Of a stretch of DNA of 64,000 nt, positions 1 to 8,955 are shown piece after piece (positions within the stretch are counted from its first letter, which is position 1; the number at the start of each line of letters is the position of its first letter). The stretch spans positions 186,001 through 250,000 of the forward strand of contig NZ_JAEQNC010000001.1 in assembly GCF_016722925.1 (NCBI RefSeq), given 5' to 3'. Source of the stretch: Phytoamicus setariae (GTDB taxonomy: Bacteria > Pseudomonadota > Alphaproteobacteria > Rhizobiales > Rhizobiaceae). The position numbers and the translations under genes were made by a program. A model generated the notes under the pieces. The model was not told the origin of the DNA. It ran no database searches and saw only the letters and a program-made list of their open reading frames with translations.

Positions 1-1487
1 GGATTGGCCTTGTCGACCTGCTCGTCCTTGCGCTTGGAATTGTTAGTCAGCATGCAATAGACCTTGCCGGTCCCCGGATTGGGTTGCACGTCCTCGGGAC
101 GGTCCATCTTGGTGGCGCCGAGCAGATCGGCGGCCAGGCGGGTATGAACCACGACATCGGCCTGCGAGGCAAAGCCGTTTTCAGCAGTGAGGGGGCCCTG
201 GCCGTGGATGAGCGGCATCCATTCGACCGTGCCATCCTCGGAGAATTTTGCGACATGCAGCGTGCCGTTATCGAGCAGCGTCATGTTGGCGGCTCGATCG
301 TCCGGGTTGAACTTGCCCGCAGTCACGAATTTGTAGACATAGTCGAAGCGCTCGTCGTCGCCGCAATAGACGACCACGCGTCCATCCTTGTTGACAACCG
401 ACTCGCAGCCTTCGTGCTTGAAGCGTCCCAGTGCGGTGCGCTTGACCGGTTTGGAGGACGGATTGAAAGGATCGACCTCAACCACCCAGCCGAAACGGTT
501 TGCTTCGTTGGGCTCCTTGGCAATGTCGAAACGATCGTAGAAGGCGGCCCATTTGAATTCGCCTCCGGGGATGCCGTAGCGCTCGTATGCGGCATATTCC
601 GGGTGGTCCTGCTTCAGCTCGCCGCTGAAATAGTTGTTGATGTTTTCCTCGGCCATCAGCCAGGTGCCCCATGCGGTCACGCCACCCGCGCAGTTGTTGA
701 TGGTGCCGAACACCTTGGTGCCGGTCGGATCTTCGTTGGTCTTCAAACGGTCATGGCCGGCGGCGGGGCCGCTGACGGTCATCTCCGTCTTGGCGGTTAG
801 GCGGCGGTTGAACTTGCCGTCCAGCACCGGCTGCCACTTGCCGCCGACCTTTCGGACCTCGATGATCGTGCCGCCATGGGCCGCCATTTCGATATCGACC
901 AGCTCCTGGGTATGGTCGCCCATGATCACAGCGTCTTCTTCCTTGCCGTCCTCGACCTTCTTGCCGATATGGGCAAAGTTGGGGAACATCAGCTCGGCAT
1001 TGGTATACTCGTGATTGACCACCAGCAGGCCGTGATCCGGATTGCCCTCAAGCGGAATGAAGCCGACATAGTCGTTGTTGTAGCCGAAGAGCTTTTCCTG
1101 GGCGGCGGCAGACTGTTTGAGCGGGTCGAAGTCCGGACTATCGGCAAACACCTTGTCGCCCCAGCGCAGCAGGATATCGCTATCATAGCCGTTGGCGACA
1201 TGGTGCGTTTCATCGACGCCGGCCTCGATCTCGTCGAAATCGAAAGCGGGCCTGGTTTCGGCATGCGCCCGGTCGGCGGCCACCAGCGCCAGCGGGCTGA
1301 CGGTGGTGGCAATGGCCGCCACAGCAAGTGAGCCGCCGATGAAGCCACGGCGGGAAAAGCGGCGATTGATGATATCCCCCATCGTCGGATTGCTGGAACA
1401 GTTCCGGCCATAGTCTTCCTTCGCCTCGATCAGATCCTGCGGTGTCTGGGAAAACTCCGGATTGTGGTGGTCTCTGAGATGGTCCAT
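1..1487 (-). CDS. phoX: PhoX-family alkaline phosphatase (DUF839), 3' end outside the window
   Basis: Periplasmic phosphatase that releases phosphate from organic phosphomonoesters. The minus-strand frame is open from ATG 1487 to the window edge, giving about 495 residues. The N-terminus carries a twin-arginine signal (RRFSRRGFIGG near residue 42) followed by a hydrophobic stretch, so folded Tat export is expected. Recognisable DUF839/PhoX segments follow: LLRWGDKVF, FGYNNDYVGFIPL, LLVVNHEYTN, NNCAGGVTAWGTWLMAEEN, and a late VYCMLTNN. PhoX enzymes are Ca/Fe-dependent and monomeric, and usually run to more than 600 residues, so the C-terminal part is missing only because the window starts here. 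The start is supported by AAAGGAG about 7 bases upstream. A PHO box lies 53 bases upstream. It is divergent from the DUF2339 gene. Confidence 0.9.
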   Translation of the reverse strand, partial: MDHLRDHHNPEFSQTPQDLIEAKEDYGRNCSSNPTMGDIINRRFSRRGFIGGSLAVAAIATTVSPLALVAADRAHAETRPAFDFDEIEAGVDETHHVANGYDSDILLRWGDKVFADSPDFDPLKQSAAAQEKLFGYNNDYVGFIPLEGNPDHGLLVVNHEYTNAELMFPNFAHIGKKVEDGKEEDAVIMGDHTQELVDIEMAAHGGTIIEVRKVGGKWQPVLDGKFNRRLTAKTEMTVSGPAAGHDRLKTNEDPTGTKVFGTINNCAGGVTAWGTWLMAEENINNYFSGELKQDHPEYAAYERYGIPGGEFKWAAFYDRFDIAKEPNEANRFGWVVEVDPFNPSSKPVKRTALGRFKHEGCESVVNKDGRVVVYCGDDERFDYVYKFVTAGKFNPDDRAANMTLLDNGTLHVAKFSEDGTVEWMPLIHGQGPLTAENGFASQADVVVHTRLAADLLGATKMDRPEDVQPNPGTGKVYCMLTNNSKRKDEQVDKAN

Positions 1488-1523
1488 GTTACTGCTCCTT
1501 TAGGGGAATTCACTCCGAGAGCT

Positions 1524-1557
1524 TTTTATTCGTTGCCGCATGACAGTCGTGTGACGG
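1524..1557 (-). promoter_or_regulatory. Probable PHO box and -10 of the phoX promoter
   Basis: On the minus strand, 1557-1540 reads CCGTCACACGACTGTCAT. This is two 7-base direct repeats (CCGTCAC and CTGTCAT) separated by four bases, and the second matches the PhoB half-site consensus exactly. An A/T-rich -10-like element (AATAAA/ATAAAA, about 1530-1524) lies 9-10 bases downstream. That is the geometry expected when PhoB replaces a -35 element. It sits just upstream of the phosphatase gene, so phosphate-starvation control is inferred. Confidence 0.7.
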
Positions 1558-1646
1558 ATCGATAAATAAAACTTGAACACCGAACGTCTTCCGCTCGGAA
1601 AGCATTTTTGCGCCGATTGCGCATGTCCGGAAAGCACGCTGCCACC

Positions 1647-4502
1647 ATGTTCGAACTTATTTCGTTGATCGCCATCGCCCTCGCCATCGGAGCGCTGTCA
1701 AGCGCGCGCGGCACCCGTGCTAGGTTTGACACGGAACTCGCCGCGCTCAAACTGGAATTGAAGCGGCTGGAGGGACAGGTCGGGACAGGTACGGGTTCCC
1801 CGCAACCATCCGATATCGGCGAGGTGCTCGCAACTGGACAGGGCACAGCGGAAACCATTGGTGAAGCGGCTACGGAAGCCGTGCCTGAAGAAGTTGGCGC
1901 CGACGCACCCGAACAGCAAACTGCCGAGTTGGTGGTGGTTGAAGAGGAGCCACAGGAAGCCCTCGCACAAACGGTAGCCGCGGCCCCGAGGGAAAGCTTC
2001 GAATCCCGGCTCGCGGCGCGCTGGTCTGTTTGGGTCGGCGGTATCGCGCTCGCCTTCGCCGGCATTTTTGCGGTCAAATACTCAATCGAGCAGGGACTCC
2101 TGAGCCCCGCCGTACGGCTTTCGCTGGCCGGACTGTTTGGCCTCGTACTGATGGCTGCGGGCGAGTGGGTTCGCCGCCGCAGCACGCCGCTTCTCGAAAA
2201 TACCTTCCAGAATGCGCTCATTCCCGGAATCCTGACGGCAGCCGGAACCTTGACCCTGATGGGAGCAGTGTTCGTCGCCCATTCCGTCTACGGCTATTTC
2301 GGGCCTGCGACGGCATTCATCCTGCTCTGCCTCATCTCGCTTGCAACCCTGTTGCTGTCGCTGATCCACGGCCAGGCTCTTGCAGGCCTTGGCCTGGTCG
2401 CTTCGTTTGTGACGCCGCTGCTGGTGGCATCGGAAGCCCCCAATCCATGGCCGCTCTTTGGCTTCCTGTCGGTCGCCTGGATCGGCAGTAGCCTGGCGTC
2501 GAAGCTGTGCCACTGGCGGGTTGCGCCGGCCATCGGCAATGCCGGCCTTTCCGCGTGGGCAGTCGCCTATCTCGCGTCGGTCGATCCTTTCCACGTCGCA
2601 CCTGTCGCGCTTTCGCTGCTGATCATGCTGGCCGGTATCGCCTTCATCTGGCCGGGCCGCTGGTCCGAGCCGCCATCGGTTGCCGCGCCCGAACTTGCTC
2701 TGGAAGAAAGCGCTGACGGAGAGACAGATGGCGAGGTTGCTCCGACAGCGGTGACAACCCCGCAGAAACATCGCGGCGCATGGGAGCAATTGGTGTTGCC
2801 GCGGCACATCGCCAGCACGCTCACTGCCGCGCTCGGCGTCATGGCGGCAGCCATCGCCTTCGTTGCGCCCGAGAGCATCAGCACCGGCTATGCGCCGTGG
2901 GGCTTCGCCATACTTGTGATCGGGCTTGCGCTGCTGGGCGCAATCAGAACCTATGCCTTCTACCCGGCGGCGTTTGCCGCTTTGACCGCGCTTGGCGGTA
3001 TCAGGGTCATGAGCTTCGGTGCAGCGACGGTCAGCTTGAACGATCAGGTGCCTGACGGATTTGTGGGCTATACTGATCCGGCTGTTGTCACCTGGCTTGC
3101 CTTGGGCCTCGGCCTGTTCCAGGCAGGTCTTGGCGTCGTGCTTGCTTTCGGCCGCAAGGAAAAGGAAAGCCCGCATGCGATTGCCTGGTCGGTGATCTCG
3201 ATTGCAACGCCACTTGTGCTTGCGAGTGTCGGCTTCTTCTATTTCGGCAACTACTTTTTCGATCTGAAGTACGGGCTCTATGCGGTCGTGCTCGGCGTCC
3301 TCTGGCTCGCAAGCGCGGAGGGGGCATTCCGCGGAGCGGCATTTGCCGGACGTTATGTCGTTGCGCGTGACCTGTTTGTTGCGGGCTCCTGGGCCGCTTT
3401 CGTGTTCGCACTGATCGTGATGACCGATGGGATCACGACGACGATCGGCTCCGCGGTACTCGGCTTTGTTTTCCTCAATGCCCGACGGATACGAGATTGG
3501 CCCGTTCTGCCGTGGGCGATGGCGGCTTCGGCCATCTTCGTGGCTGGCCGGATAGCCTGGGAGCCGACCATTGTCGGCGCCAGCCATCTCGGGACGACAC
3601 CTGTCTTCAACGCGCTGCTTGCCGGCTACGGCATCCCGTCGGCGTTGCTGATTGCTTCGGCATGGATCGTCCGCAAGAGCGACGATGTCCGCCTGCGCAA
3701 CGTGATGGAGGCGCTGGCCAGCCTGTTCACCCTGCTGACCTTGGGCATCCTCGTTCGCCACGCGATGAATGGCGGCCAGTTGAACTCGGCCGTGCCGACG
3801 CTTGCCGAGCAGGCTATCTACACGCTTCTCACGGTGGGCGCTTCCGCAACGCTCATGAATCTCGACCTCCGTCGCCCGAGCATCGTTTTCCGCACCGGCT
3901 CGATGGCGGTCGGCTATCTCTCGATGGTGTCGGTGATTGCAGCCCACTATGTCGGCCTCAACCCTTACCTGACCGGAGAACTGACCGGCCGCATTCCCTT
4001 CTTCAACCTGTTGTTCCTCGCCTATCTGCTACCCGGATTGGCCTACGGCCTCGCGGCCTGGTATGCCCGCGACCGCCGGCCGCTGCACTATGTGATCGCG
4101 CTGGCGCTGACCGGTGCGAGCCTGCTGTTTGCCTATGTTACGCTTTCCGTGCGCCGGATTTTCCATGGCGAGGGCATAGCCGACTGGAAGGGCTTCCAGC
4201 AGGCGGAACTTTACACCTATTCGGTTGTCTGGCTGCTGCTCGGCGTGCTGCTGCTCGTGGTCGGTTACCGGTTCCGGGCCAAGAGCATCCGCATTGCATC
4301 GGCGGTGCTGGTGCTGATTGCCGTCGTCAAGGTGTTCCTGATCGATATGTCGAACCTCGAAGGCCTTTACCGAGTGTTGTCCTTTATCGGCCTCGGCGTG
4401 GCTCTCATCGGCATCGGCCGCTTTTACCAGACTATCCTCACGGGGCTGGCGGGTGACGAGCCGCATAAGGATATCACGGCCACTCCAACTGAAGGCGCCT
4501 AA
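1647..4502 (+). CDS. DUF2339 polytopic membrane protein
   Basis: Large inner-membrane protein of about 951 residues. It starts with one hydrophobic helix (ISLIAIALAIGAL), then a short coiled coil (ELAALKLELKRLEGQ) and an acidic, low-complexity cytoplasmic linker to about residue 120. The rest is a long series of transmembrane helices (more than 20 hydrophobic segments) with the family's typical SWAAFVFAL / LLLLVVGYRFR style. Proteins of this architecture are annotated DUF2339; their function is not established. The ATG at 1647 places the first helix at the N-terminus as in relatives. An in-frame ATG at 1623 or TTG at 1608 would only add a short unconserved stretch. It is divergent from phoX. 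Confidence 0.85.
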   Translation: MFELISLIAIALAIGALSSARGTRARFDTELAALKLELKRLEGQVGTGTGSPQPSDIGEVLATGQGTAETIGEAATEAVPEEVGADAPEQQTAELVVVEEEPQEALAQTVAAAPRESFESRLAARWSVWVGGIALAFAGIFAVKYSIEQGLLSPAVRLSLAGLFGLVLMAAGEWVRRRSTPLLENTFQNALIPGILTAAGTLTLMGAVFVAHSVYGYFGPATAFILLCLISLATLLLSLIHGQALAGLGLVASFVTPLLVASEAPNPWPLFGFLSVAWIGSSLASKLCHWRVAPAIGNAGLSAWAVAYLASVDPFHVAPVALSLLIMLAGIAFIWPGRWSEPPSVAAPELALEESADGETDGEVAPTAVTTPQKHRGAWEQLVLPRHIASTLTAALGVMAAAIAFVAPESISTGYAPWGFAILVIGLALLGAIRTYAFYPAAFAALTALGGIRVMSFGAATVSLNDQVPDGFVGYTDPAVVTWLALGLGLFQAGLGVVLAFGRKEKESPHAIAWSVISIATPLVLASVGFFYFGNYFFDLKYGLYAVVLGVLWLASAEGAFRGAAFAGRYVVARDLFVAGSWAAFVFALIVMTDGITTTIGSAVLGFVFLNARRIRDWPVLPWAMAASAIFVAGRIAWEPTIVGASHLGTTPVFNALLAGYGIPSALLIASAWIVRKSDDVRLRNVMEALASLFTLLTLGILVRHAMNGGQLNSAVPTLAEQAIYTLLTVGASATLMNLDLRRPSIVFRTGSMAVGYLSMVSVIAAHYVGLNPYLTGELTGRIPFFNLLFLAYLLPGLAYGLAAWYARDRRPLHYVIALALTGASLLFAYVTLSVRRIFHGEGIADWKGFQQAELYTYSVVWLLLGVLLLVVGYRFRAKSIRIASAVLVLIAVVKVFLIDMSNLEGLYRVLSFIGLGVALIGIGRFYQTILTGLAGDEPHKDITATPTEGA

Positions 4503-4551
4503 GCCAGCGATTGGTGGTTGCGGCAAAGTCGTAAACCGGTAAAACGGAACG

Positions 4552-5208
4552 ATGCAGCAAGATGACATCGCCCGGATTTTCAAGCCTTTCGAAGAGCTTG
4601 CCACAAACTTGATTCCCCATGCCGTCGCCCCCGGCGATGGCGCCCACGACATCGCCCATATCCAGCGGGTTTTTGCCAATGCCATGCGCATTCACGCGGT
4701 CGAGGGTGGCCACGCCGAAACGATAGCGGGCGCGGTGCTGCTGCACGATTGTGTGGCGGTGGAGAAGAATTCGCCGCTGCGGGCCGAAGCGTCCCGGCTT
4801 GCGGCGGAAAAGGCCGGCGGAATCCTGGCTGTGCTCGGCTGGTCTGCTGACCAGATCGCGCGCGCTGCCCATGCAATTGCCGCGCACAGCTTCTCAGCGG
4901 CGATCAAACCCGAGACGCTGGAAGCCAAAATCCTGCAGGACGCCGATCGCCTTGATGCCATTGGCCTGATCGGCGCGGCGCGCTGCTTCTATACTGGCGG
5001 ACGCATGGGCTCGGGGCTCTACGATTCCACCGATCCCAGGGCGGAAGATCGCGCGCTGGACGACAAGCGGTTCTCCATCGACCACTTTCCGGTCAAGCTC
5101 TTCAAGCTCGCGGACGGCTTTCAGACGCCGACTGGTCGGGCAATGGCGGCGGAGCGGCATGCGCGACTTGAGCAATTCTATCACCAGTTCCTCGAGGAAA
5201 TCGGATGA
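4552..5208 (+). CDS. HD-domain phosphohydrolase (YedJ-like)
   Basis: Predicted soluble metal-dependent phosphohydrolase of 218 residues. The HD-domain ligands are visible: HDIAHIQRV at about residue 30, LLHDCVAV near 65, and a later HAIAAHSF then ILQDADRLDAIG, matching the H...HD...D pattern. The tail (FYTGGRMGSGLYD, DHFPVKLFKLAD) is typical of the YedJ/uncharacterised HD subgroup. The substrate is unknown. Its stop overlaps the start of the MOSC gene by 4 bases (ATGA), so the two are almost certainly cotranscribed and translationally coupled. Confidence 0.85.
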   Translation: MQQDDIARIFKPFEELATNLIPHAVAPGDGAHDIAHIQRVFANAMRIHAVEGGHAETIAGAVLLHDCVAVEKNSPLRAEASRLAAEKAGGILAVLGWSADQIARAAHAIAAHSFSAAIKPETLEAKILQDADRLDAIGLIGAARCFYTGGRMGSGLYDSTDPRAEDRALDDKRFSIDHFPVKLFKLADGFQTPTGRAMAAERHARLEQFYHQFLEEIG

Positions 5209-6053
5209 AAGTCAAATCCCTGCATATCTATCCGCTGAAAAGCGGCCGCGTCATTGATCTGGACAGTGCCGCGATCACGGCCTGGGGATTGTCGGGAGAC
5301 CGCCGCTATATGCTCGTCGATCCTGACGGCAGGTGCATCACCCAGCGCGAGGTGCAGCCGCTGGCGCAGGTGACCGCGGTTGCCAAGGATGGCGTTCTGA
5401 CGCTTTCGAAGGTTGGAGAGCCGCAGCCGATCCTTGCCAGCTTCGACACTGACCGGCGCATGAATGTGGAAATCTGGGACAGCAAGGTCACCGCAGCCGT
5501 TGCGCTGGATGGAGTCAATCATGCGCTGAGCAAATGGTTCGGCATTCCGGTGCTGCTTGTGCATGCCGACGAAATCACCGATCGCCAATGCAGCCCGGAC
5601 TGGGCCGGCGCGAGCGTCTCGACCGGTTTTGCCGACGGCTACCCGATCCTGGTGACGACCACCGGTTCGCTCAAGGCGCTCAACGAGGCGACGCTTGCCG
5701 CCGGTGACGAGGGCTTCGGCATGGACCGGTTCCGTCCCAATGTCGTCATAGAAGACGATGCACCATTCGCAGACGACCGCTGGGCGGCGATCGAGATCGG
5801 CGGCATCCGCTACGACCTGGTCAAACCCTGCGCCCGCTGCATCATGACCACACAGGATCAGCTGACCGGCGAACGCGGCGGACCGGACCCCATGCCCGCG
5901 ATGCGCAAGCTCAGAATGTCCGCCGACCGGCGGGTGTCGGGTGTCTTGTTCGGATGGAACGCCGTGCCGCGCACTATCGGGGCACTGCAAGTGGGCGACA
6001 GCGTGAGCGTACTCGAACAGCGCCCGGAGGGCTGGCCACTCAAGCAGCGTTGA
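5205..6053 (+). CDS. MOSC domain protein (YcbX-like)
   Basis: 282-residue protein with an N-terminal beta-barrel MOSC_N domain (IYPLKSGRVIDLDSAAIT, RRYMLVDPDGRCITQR) and a C-terminal MOSC domain (GMDRFRPNVVIEDDAPFAD, YDLVKPCARCIMTTQD). MOSC proteins bind sulfur or molybdenum-cofactor carriers; YcbX-type members supply N-hydroxylated-base reduction in enterobacteria. The Cys pair in KPCARC is the family's usual reactive position. There is no ferredoxin domain at the C-terminus, unlike E. coli YcbX. A strong ribosome binding site (GAGGAAAT) lies inside the end of the upstream HD gene, supporting coupled translation. Confidence 0.87.
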   Translation: MKVKSLHIYPLKSGRVIDLDSAAITAWGLSGDRRYMLVDPDGRCITQREVQPLAQVTAVAKDGVLTLSKVGEPQPILASFDTDRRMNVEIWDSKVTAAVALDGVNHALSKWFGIPVLLVHADEITDRQCSPDWAGASVSTGFADGYPILVTTTGSLKALNEATLAAGDEGFGMDRFRPNVVIEDDAPFADDRWAAIEIGGIRYDLVKPCARCIMTTQDQLTGERGGPDPMPAMRKLRMSADRRVSGVLFGWNAVPRTIGALQVGDSVSVLEQRPEGWPLKQR

Positions 6054-6154
6054 ACCGTTTCCATCAGCAAAAGTGATTTCTGCATTCAGAAAAACTCGCT
6101 TTTCACGACGGGGCGCGGCCCCTAATGGTGAAGGCTGAACAAACGGAGTTTTCC

Positions 6155-7375
6155 ATGACTGCAGCAAGCCGCACCCAAACCTTGCCATGGGCGATCATCG
6201 TCGCCGGCTCGCTGATTGCCATGATTACCTTCGGGCCACGCTCGGCAATGGGCTTTTTCCAGCTGCCGTTGCTTGCCGATACCGGCTGGGATCGGCAGAC
6301 ATTCGGCTTTGCGATGGCGCTGCAGAACCTCTTCTGGGGCGTTGGCCAGCCGTTCTTCGGCGCCTTTGCGGACAAGTACGGCACGGCCCGTGTGCTGATC
6401 ATGTCGGCGATATTCTATGCCGCCGGTCTGTTGCTGATGGCCCATCCTTCGAGCCCCGCGATGCTGCATCTCGGTGGTGGCGTGCTGATCGGGCTGGGAA
6501 TAGCCGCAGGCTCGTTCAGCGTCATTCTCTCAGCTTTTGCCCGCAACGTCACCCCGGCCCAACGCTCGATGGCCTTCGGCATCGCGACTGCAGCCGGCTC
6601 GGCCGGGATGTTCGTGTTCGCGCCGCTTGCCCAGGGGCTGATCACATCCTTCGGCTGGCGCGAAGCGCTGATGATCATGGCGCTGCTGATGGCGGCCATC
6701 CCGTTTCTCGCCATTGCGTTGCGCGGCAACGCCCATTCCGGCAGCCAAAGCCACGCGGCTTTCCAGCAGACGGTGGGTGAGGCCATGCGCGAAGCGCTAA
6801 GCCATCGCTCCTACCTGCTGCTGACCTCCGGTTTCTTCGTTTGCGGATTTCAGGTGGCGTTCATCACTGCGCATTTCCCGGCCTATCTGCTCGATATCGG
6901 CATCGAGCCGAAATATGCAGTTATCGGCATGGCGCTGATCGGCGCCTTCAACATCATCGGCTCGCTTGCTGCGGGCGTGATCGGCCAGACCTATTCCAAG
7001 CCGTGGTTCCTGGCGCTGATCTATATCGGTCGTTCGATTGCAGTGACGCTGTTCATCCTCCTGCCGATCACCCCGGTTTCGGTCATCATCTTCTCCGCCG
7101 TCATGGGCCTGCTGTGGCTGTCCACCGTCCCGCCAACCAACGGCCTCGTCGCCATCATGTTCGGCACACGGCATCTGGGGCTTCTGGGCGGTATCGTGTT
7201 TTTGTCGCACCAGATCGGCTCGTTCCTCGGCGTCTGGCTGGGTGGCTATCTCTACGACCATTTCGGTACCTACGATCCGGTCTGGTGGCTGGGCGTGGTG
7301 CTTGGACTGTTGGCAGCAATCGTCCATGTCCCGATCAGGGAAGCGGTTGTGCCGGGCCGGCCTGTGGCAGTTTGA
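6155..7375 (+). CDS. MFS transporter
   Basis: Twelve-helix major facilitator, about 406 residues. The loop 2-3 signature appears as GAFADKYGTARVL after the second helix, and the protein is hydrophobic throughout with a short central cytoplasmic loop (HSGSQSHAAFQQ). The pattern (FGPRSAMGFFQLPLLADTGWDR, then YLLDIGIEPKYAVIGMALIG) matches the subgroup of bacterial MFS permeases related to monocarboxylate/oxalate carriers. The substrate cannot be read from sequence. I prefer ATG 6155 because CGGAG sits 6 bases before it; ATG 6125 has no comparable site. It follows the MOSC gene by about 100 bases and may be separately transcribed. Confidence 0.85.
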   Translation: MTAASRTQTLPWAIIVAGSLIAMITFGPRSAMGFFQLPLLADTGWDRQTFGFAMALQNLFWGVGQPFFGAFADKYGTARVLIMSAIFYAAGLLLMAHPSSPAMLHLGGGVLIGLGIAAGSFSVILSAFARNVTPAQRSMAFGIATAAGSAGMFVFAPLAQGLITSFGWREALMIMALLMAAIPFLAIALRGNAHSGSQSHAAFQQTVGEAMREALSHRSYLLLTSGFFVCGFQVAFITAHFPAYLLDIGIEPKYAVIGMALIGAFNIIGSLAAGVIGQTYSKPWFLALIYIGRSIAVTLFILLPITPVSVIIFSAVMGLLWLSTVPPTNGLVAIMFGTRHLGLLGGIVFLSHQIGSFLGVWLGGYLYDHFGTYDPVWWLGVVLGLLAAIVHVPIREAVVPGRPVAV

Positions 7376-7422
7376 ATTCAGGTTGATAGTATGGTTGAGG
7401 CCGCCTCTGATTGGCGTAATAA

Positions 7423-7917
7423 CTAACTATTCTCCTTGCTTCTTCTTTTGATGACGTCATTCATAGTGTCGCTTGGAGATATGATATGTGATTTGTTTTC
7501 AGTCCGGAATTTTTCTACTTCTTGTTTCCTCGTGCTGTTAATATTTTTCGCGTTATTCTGAATCTTTCTATCAATTTCGGCGCTGAGTTGGTCCATTGGA
7601 ATGTCTAATGGTGAAAGTGTTCGTGTCTGGCCATGAGCATCCTTCAGTCTGAATGAGAGGGGGAGCGACGGAGTTTCGTCGAACATGTCTGTTTGATTGG
7701 GATTGCGAACTTTGGGAGGCTTGTTTCCAATATCAGATATCATTCGTTTTAGAGCTCTATCTATGAGCGAACTCGCTGACATTTCTATGAGTTTACTGTG
7801 ATCTGCTTTTGCCTTTGCGATAATGGCGTTTACATCGTAGTGGTTTCCTGTTTTTATGGTTTCGGAAACTAATGATCTAAGAATTTCGTTTAAATTCACC
7901 GCGTTTTTCTCCGGCAT
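7423..7917 (-). CDS. Orphan AT-rich hypothetical protein
   Basis: 164-residue, hydrophilic, Lys/Asn/Ser-rich protein with no membrane segment or signal peptide. The base composition is visibly lower in GC than every neighbour, with AT-ending codons throughout (AAT, AAA, GAT). Predicted helices dominate: NEILRSLVSETIK at the N-terminus, ASSLIDRALKRMISDI in the middle, and a charged C-terminal helix (KQEVEKFRTENK). I do not recognise a family. The composition and isolated position between two ordinary GC-rich genes suggest recent acquisition. No transposase or direct repeats are evident at the borders. Confidence 0.6.
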   Translation of the reverse strand: MPEKNAVNLNEILRSLVSETIKTGNHYDVNAIIAKAKADHSKLIEMSASSLIDRALKRMISDIGNKPPKVRNPNQTDMFDETPSLPLSFRLKDAHGQTRTLSPLDIPMDQLSAEIDRKIQNNAKNINSTRKQEVEKFRTENKSHIISPSDTMNDVIKRRSKENS

Positions 7918-7961
7918 TTTGGTAGAAATACTGAAAAAATATCAAGATTCTTTATGGTGAG

Positions 7962-8777
7962 TCAATTCATTGCTGAGTTCGATGACGGGTGTAGAGGGAT
8001 TTTCCTTACTTCTGCTGGCAGCCTGATCGCCACCACCCGGTGTACGGCCTTGTAGGTCGGATCAAGCTCGCCATAAGGCGCCACGAGCCATTGCCATTCC
8101 GTGTGCGGCGACGGCAGGGTAGCGCCGTGCATCAGGTCGTCGCGCTCCAGAACCTCGCCTGACTTGCCGATCACATCATAGGAAATATCGGTCAGCAGGC
8201 AGCTTGGTGCGGCAGTCGCGTTCAATCCATCGACATGCGCCTGAATGAGGCGGCCAACGGTGTCTGCCGGCAGGTTCGGCTGCGTTTCCATCAGATGGCC
8301 GACGCCGACGCCAATCTGTGAGAGCAGATTGGCCGAGACGATAAAGTCGAGATCGGCAATCTCTGCGAGAAAGGCCAGCGGCGTCGGAGGCGAAGACGGC
8401 GTGTCTCGCAAGGCTTCAAACCCAGAGAGATCGAGGCACTCGAACGTCAGATTGCGCAAACCCTTGATCGCCGCCCATGCGCGCACGCTTGCCAGATGCT
8501 GCAGGTCATAAAGGCGGACTTCGGAAAAGCTCTTTGACAACAGGGCGATCGGCACATCACGCAACAATCCTGAACCGAGCACCACGGCCACTCGCCGTTG
8601 TGGCAGCATCTCGATTGCCCGCTGAACGAAGGCCTTCGAGTTTTCCTCGTGTTCGGCCCAATCGCGGGCGCAACGCCGGGCCCGCGCCCAGAGATTGACT
8701 GAGGAATTGATCTCGCCCGCATTTCGTCGCGGCGAAGTGGCATATGAGGCGGCAAAATTGAGGGCTTCGAGCAGCAT
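7962..8777 (-). CDS. Putative class I methyltransferase-like protein
   Basis: About 271 residues with a Rossmann-like core. A glycine-containing loop after the first strand (VAVVLGSGLLRD) is followed by an acidic residue ending the next strand (VRLYDLQH), an acidic residue in the third (FECLDLSG), and a fourth strand DFIVSANLLSQIG that resembles methyltransferase motif IV. The C-terminal half contains LTDISYDVIGKSGEVLERDD and EWQWLVAPYGELDP. This order suggests an S-adenosylmethionine-dependent fold, but the substrate is unknown. I choose ATG 8777. The only upstream in-frame candidate is a TTG at 8798 directly after a stop. Confidence 0.6.
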   Translation of the reverse strand: MLLEALNFAASYATSPRRNAGEINSSVNLWARARRCARDWAEHEENSKAFVQRAIEMLPQRRVAVVLGSGLLRDVPIALLSKSFSEVRLYDLQHLASVRAWAAIKGLRNLTFECLDLSGFEALRDTPSSPPTPLAFLAEIADLDFIVSANLLSQIGVGVGHLMETQPNLPADTVGRLIQAHVDGLNATAAPSCLLTDISYDVIGKSGEVLERDDLMHGATLPSPHTEWQWLVAPYGELDPTYKAVHRVVAIRLPAEVRKIPLHPSSNSAMN

Positions 8778-8856
8778 GAGGCTTTCGGTGAATCGCAATC
8801 AGTCGTTGAGGCGTATATTGCCGAAAACGCGGGCAAATGAAATAAGGGAGCGTTCG

Positions 8857-8940
8857 ATGGCGAAAGCAGCAGCGCCGAGACCAGCCGGCGCGACCAAGGA
8901 AGATGGGCTCCCTTGGCTGTGGCGTCAGCCTCGCTGTTGA
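8857..8940 (+). CDS. Possible 27-residue leader ORF upstream of hisS
   Basis: A short ORF (MAKAAAPRPAGATKEDG..., ending in ...RQPRC) has a good ribosome binding site: GGGAG at 8846-8850, six bases before ATG. It lies 80 bases from the divergent methyltransferase-like gene. There is no conserved motif and no run of His codons, so it is not a classical his leader peptide. The coding call rests only on the ribosome binding site and on the second small ORF that follows 15 bases later. Confidence 0.25.
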   Translation: MAKAAAPRPAGATKEDGLPWLWRQPRC

Positions 8941-8955
8941 ATAGGAGTGCTTGCT

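Noticed and set aside
84-800. Plus-strand frame at the left edge
   Set aside because: It is opposite phoX, whose protein sequence is continuous from 1487 to the window start on the minus strand.
2082-3947. Minus-strand 621-codon frame within the DUF2339 gene
   Set aside because: The product is His/Arg/Asp-rich and of low complexity, typical of a shadow of a hydrophobic-protein gene.
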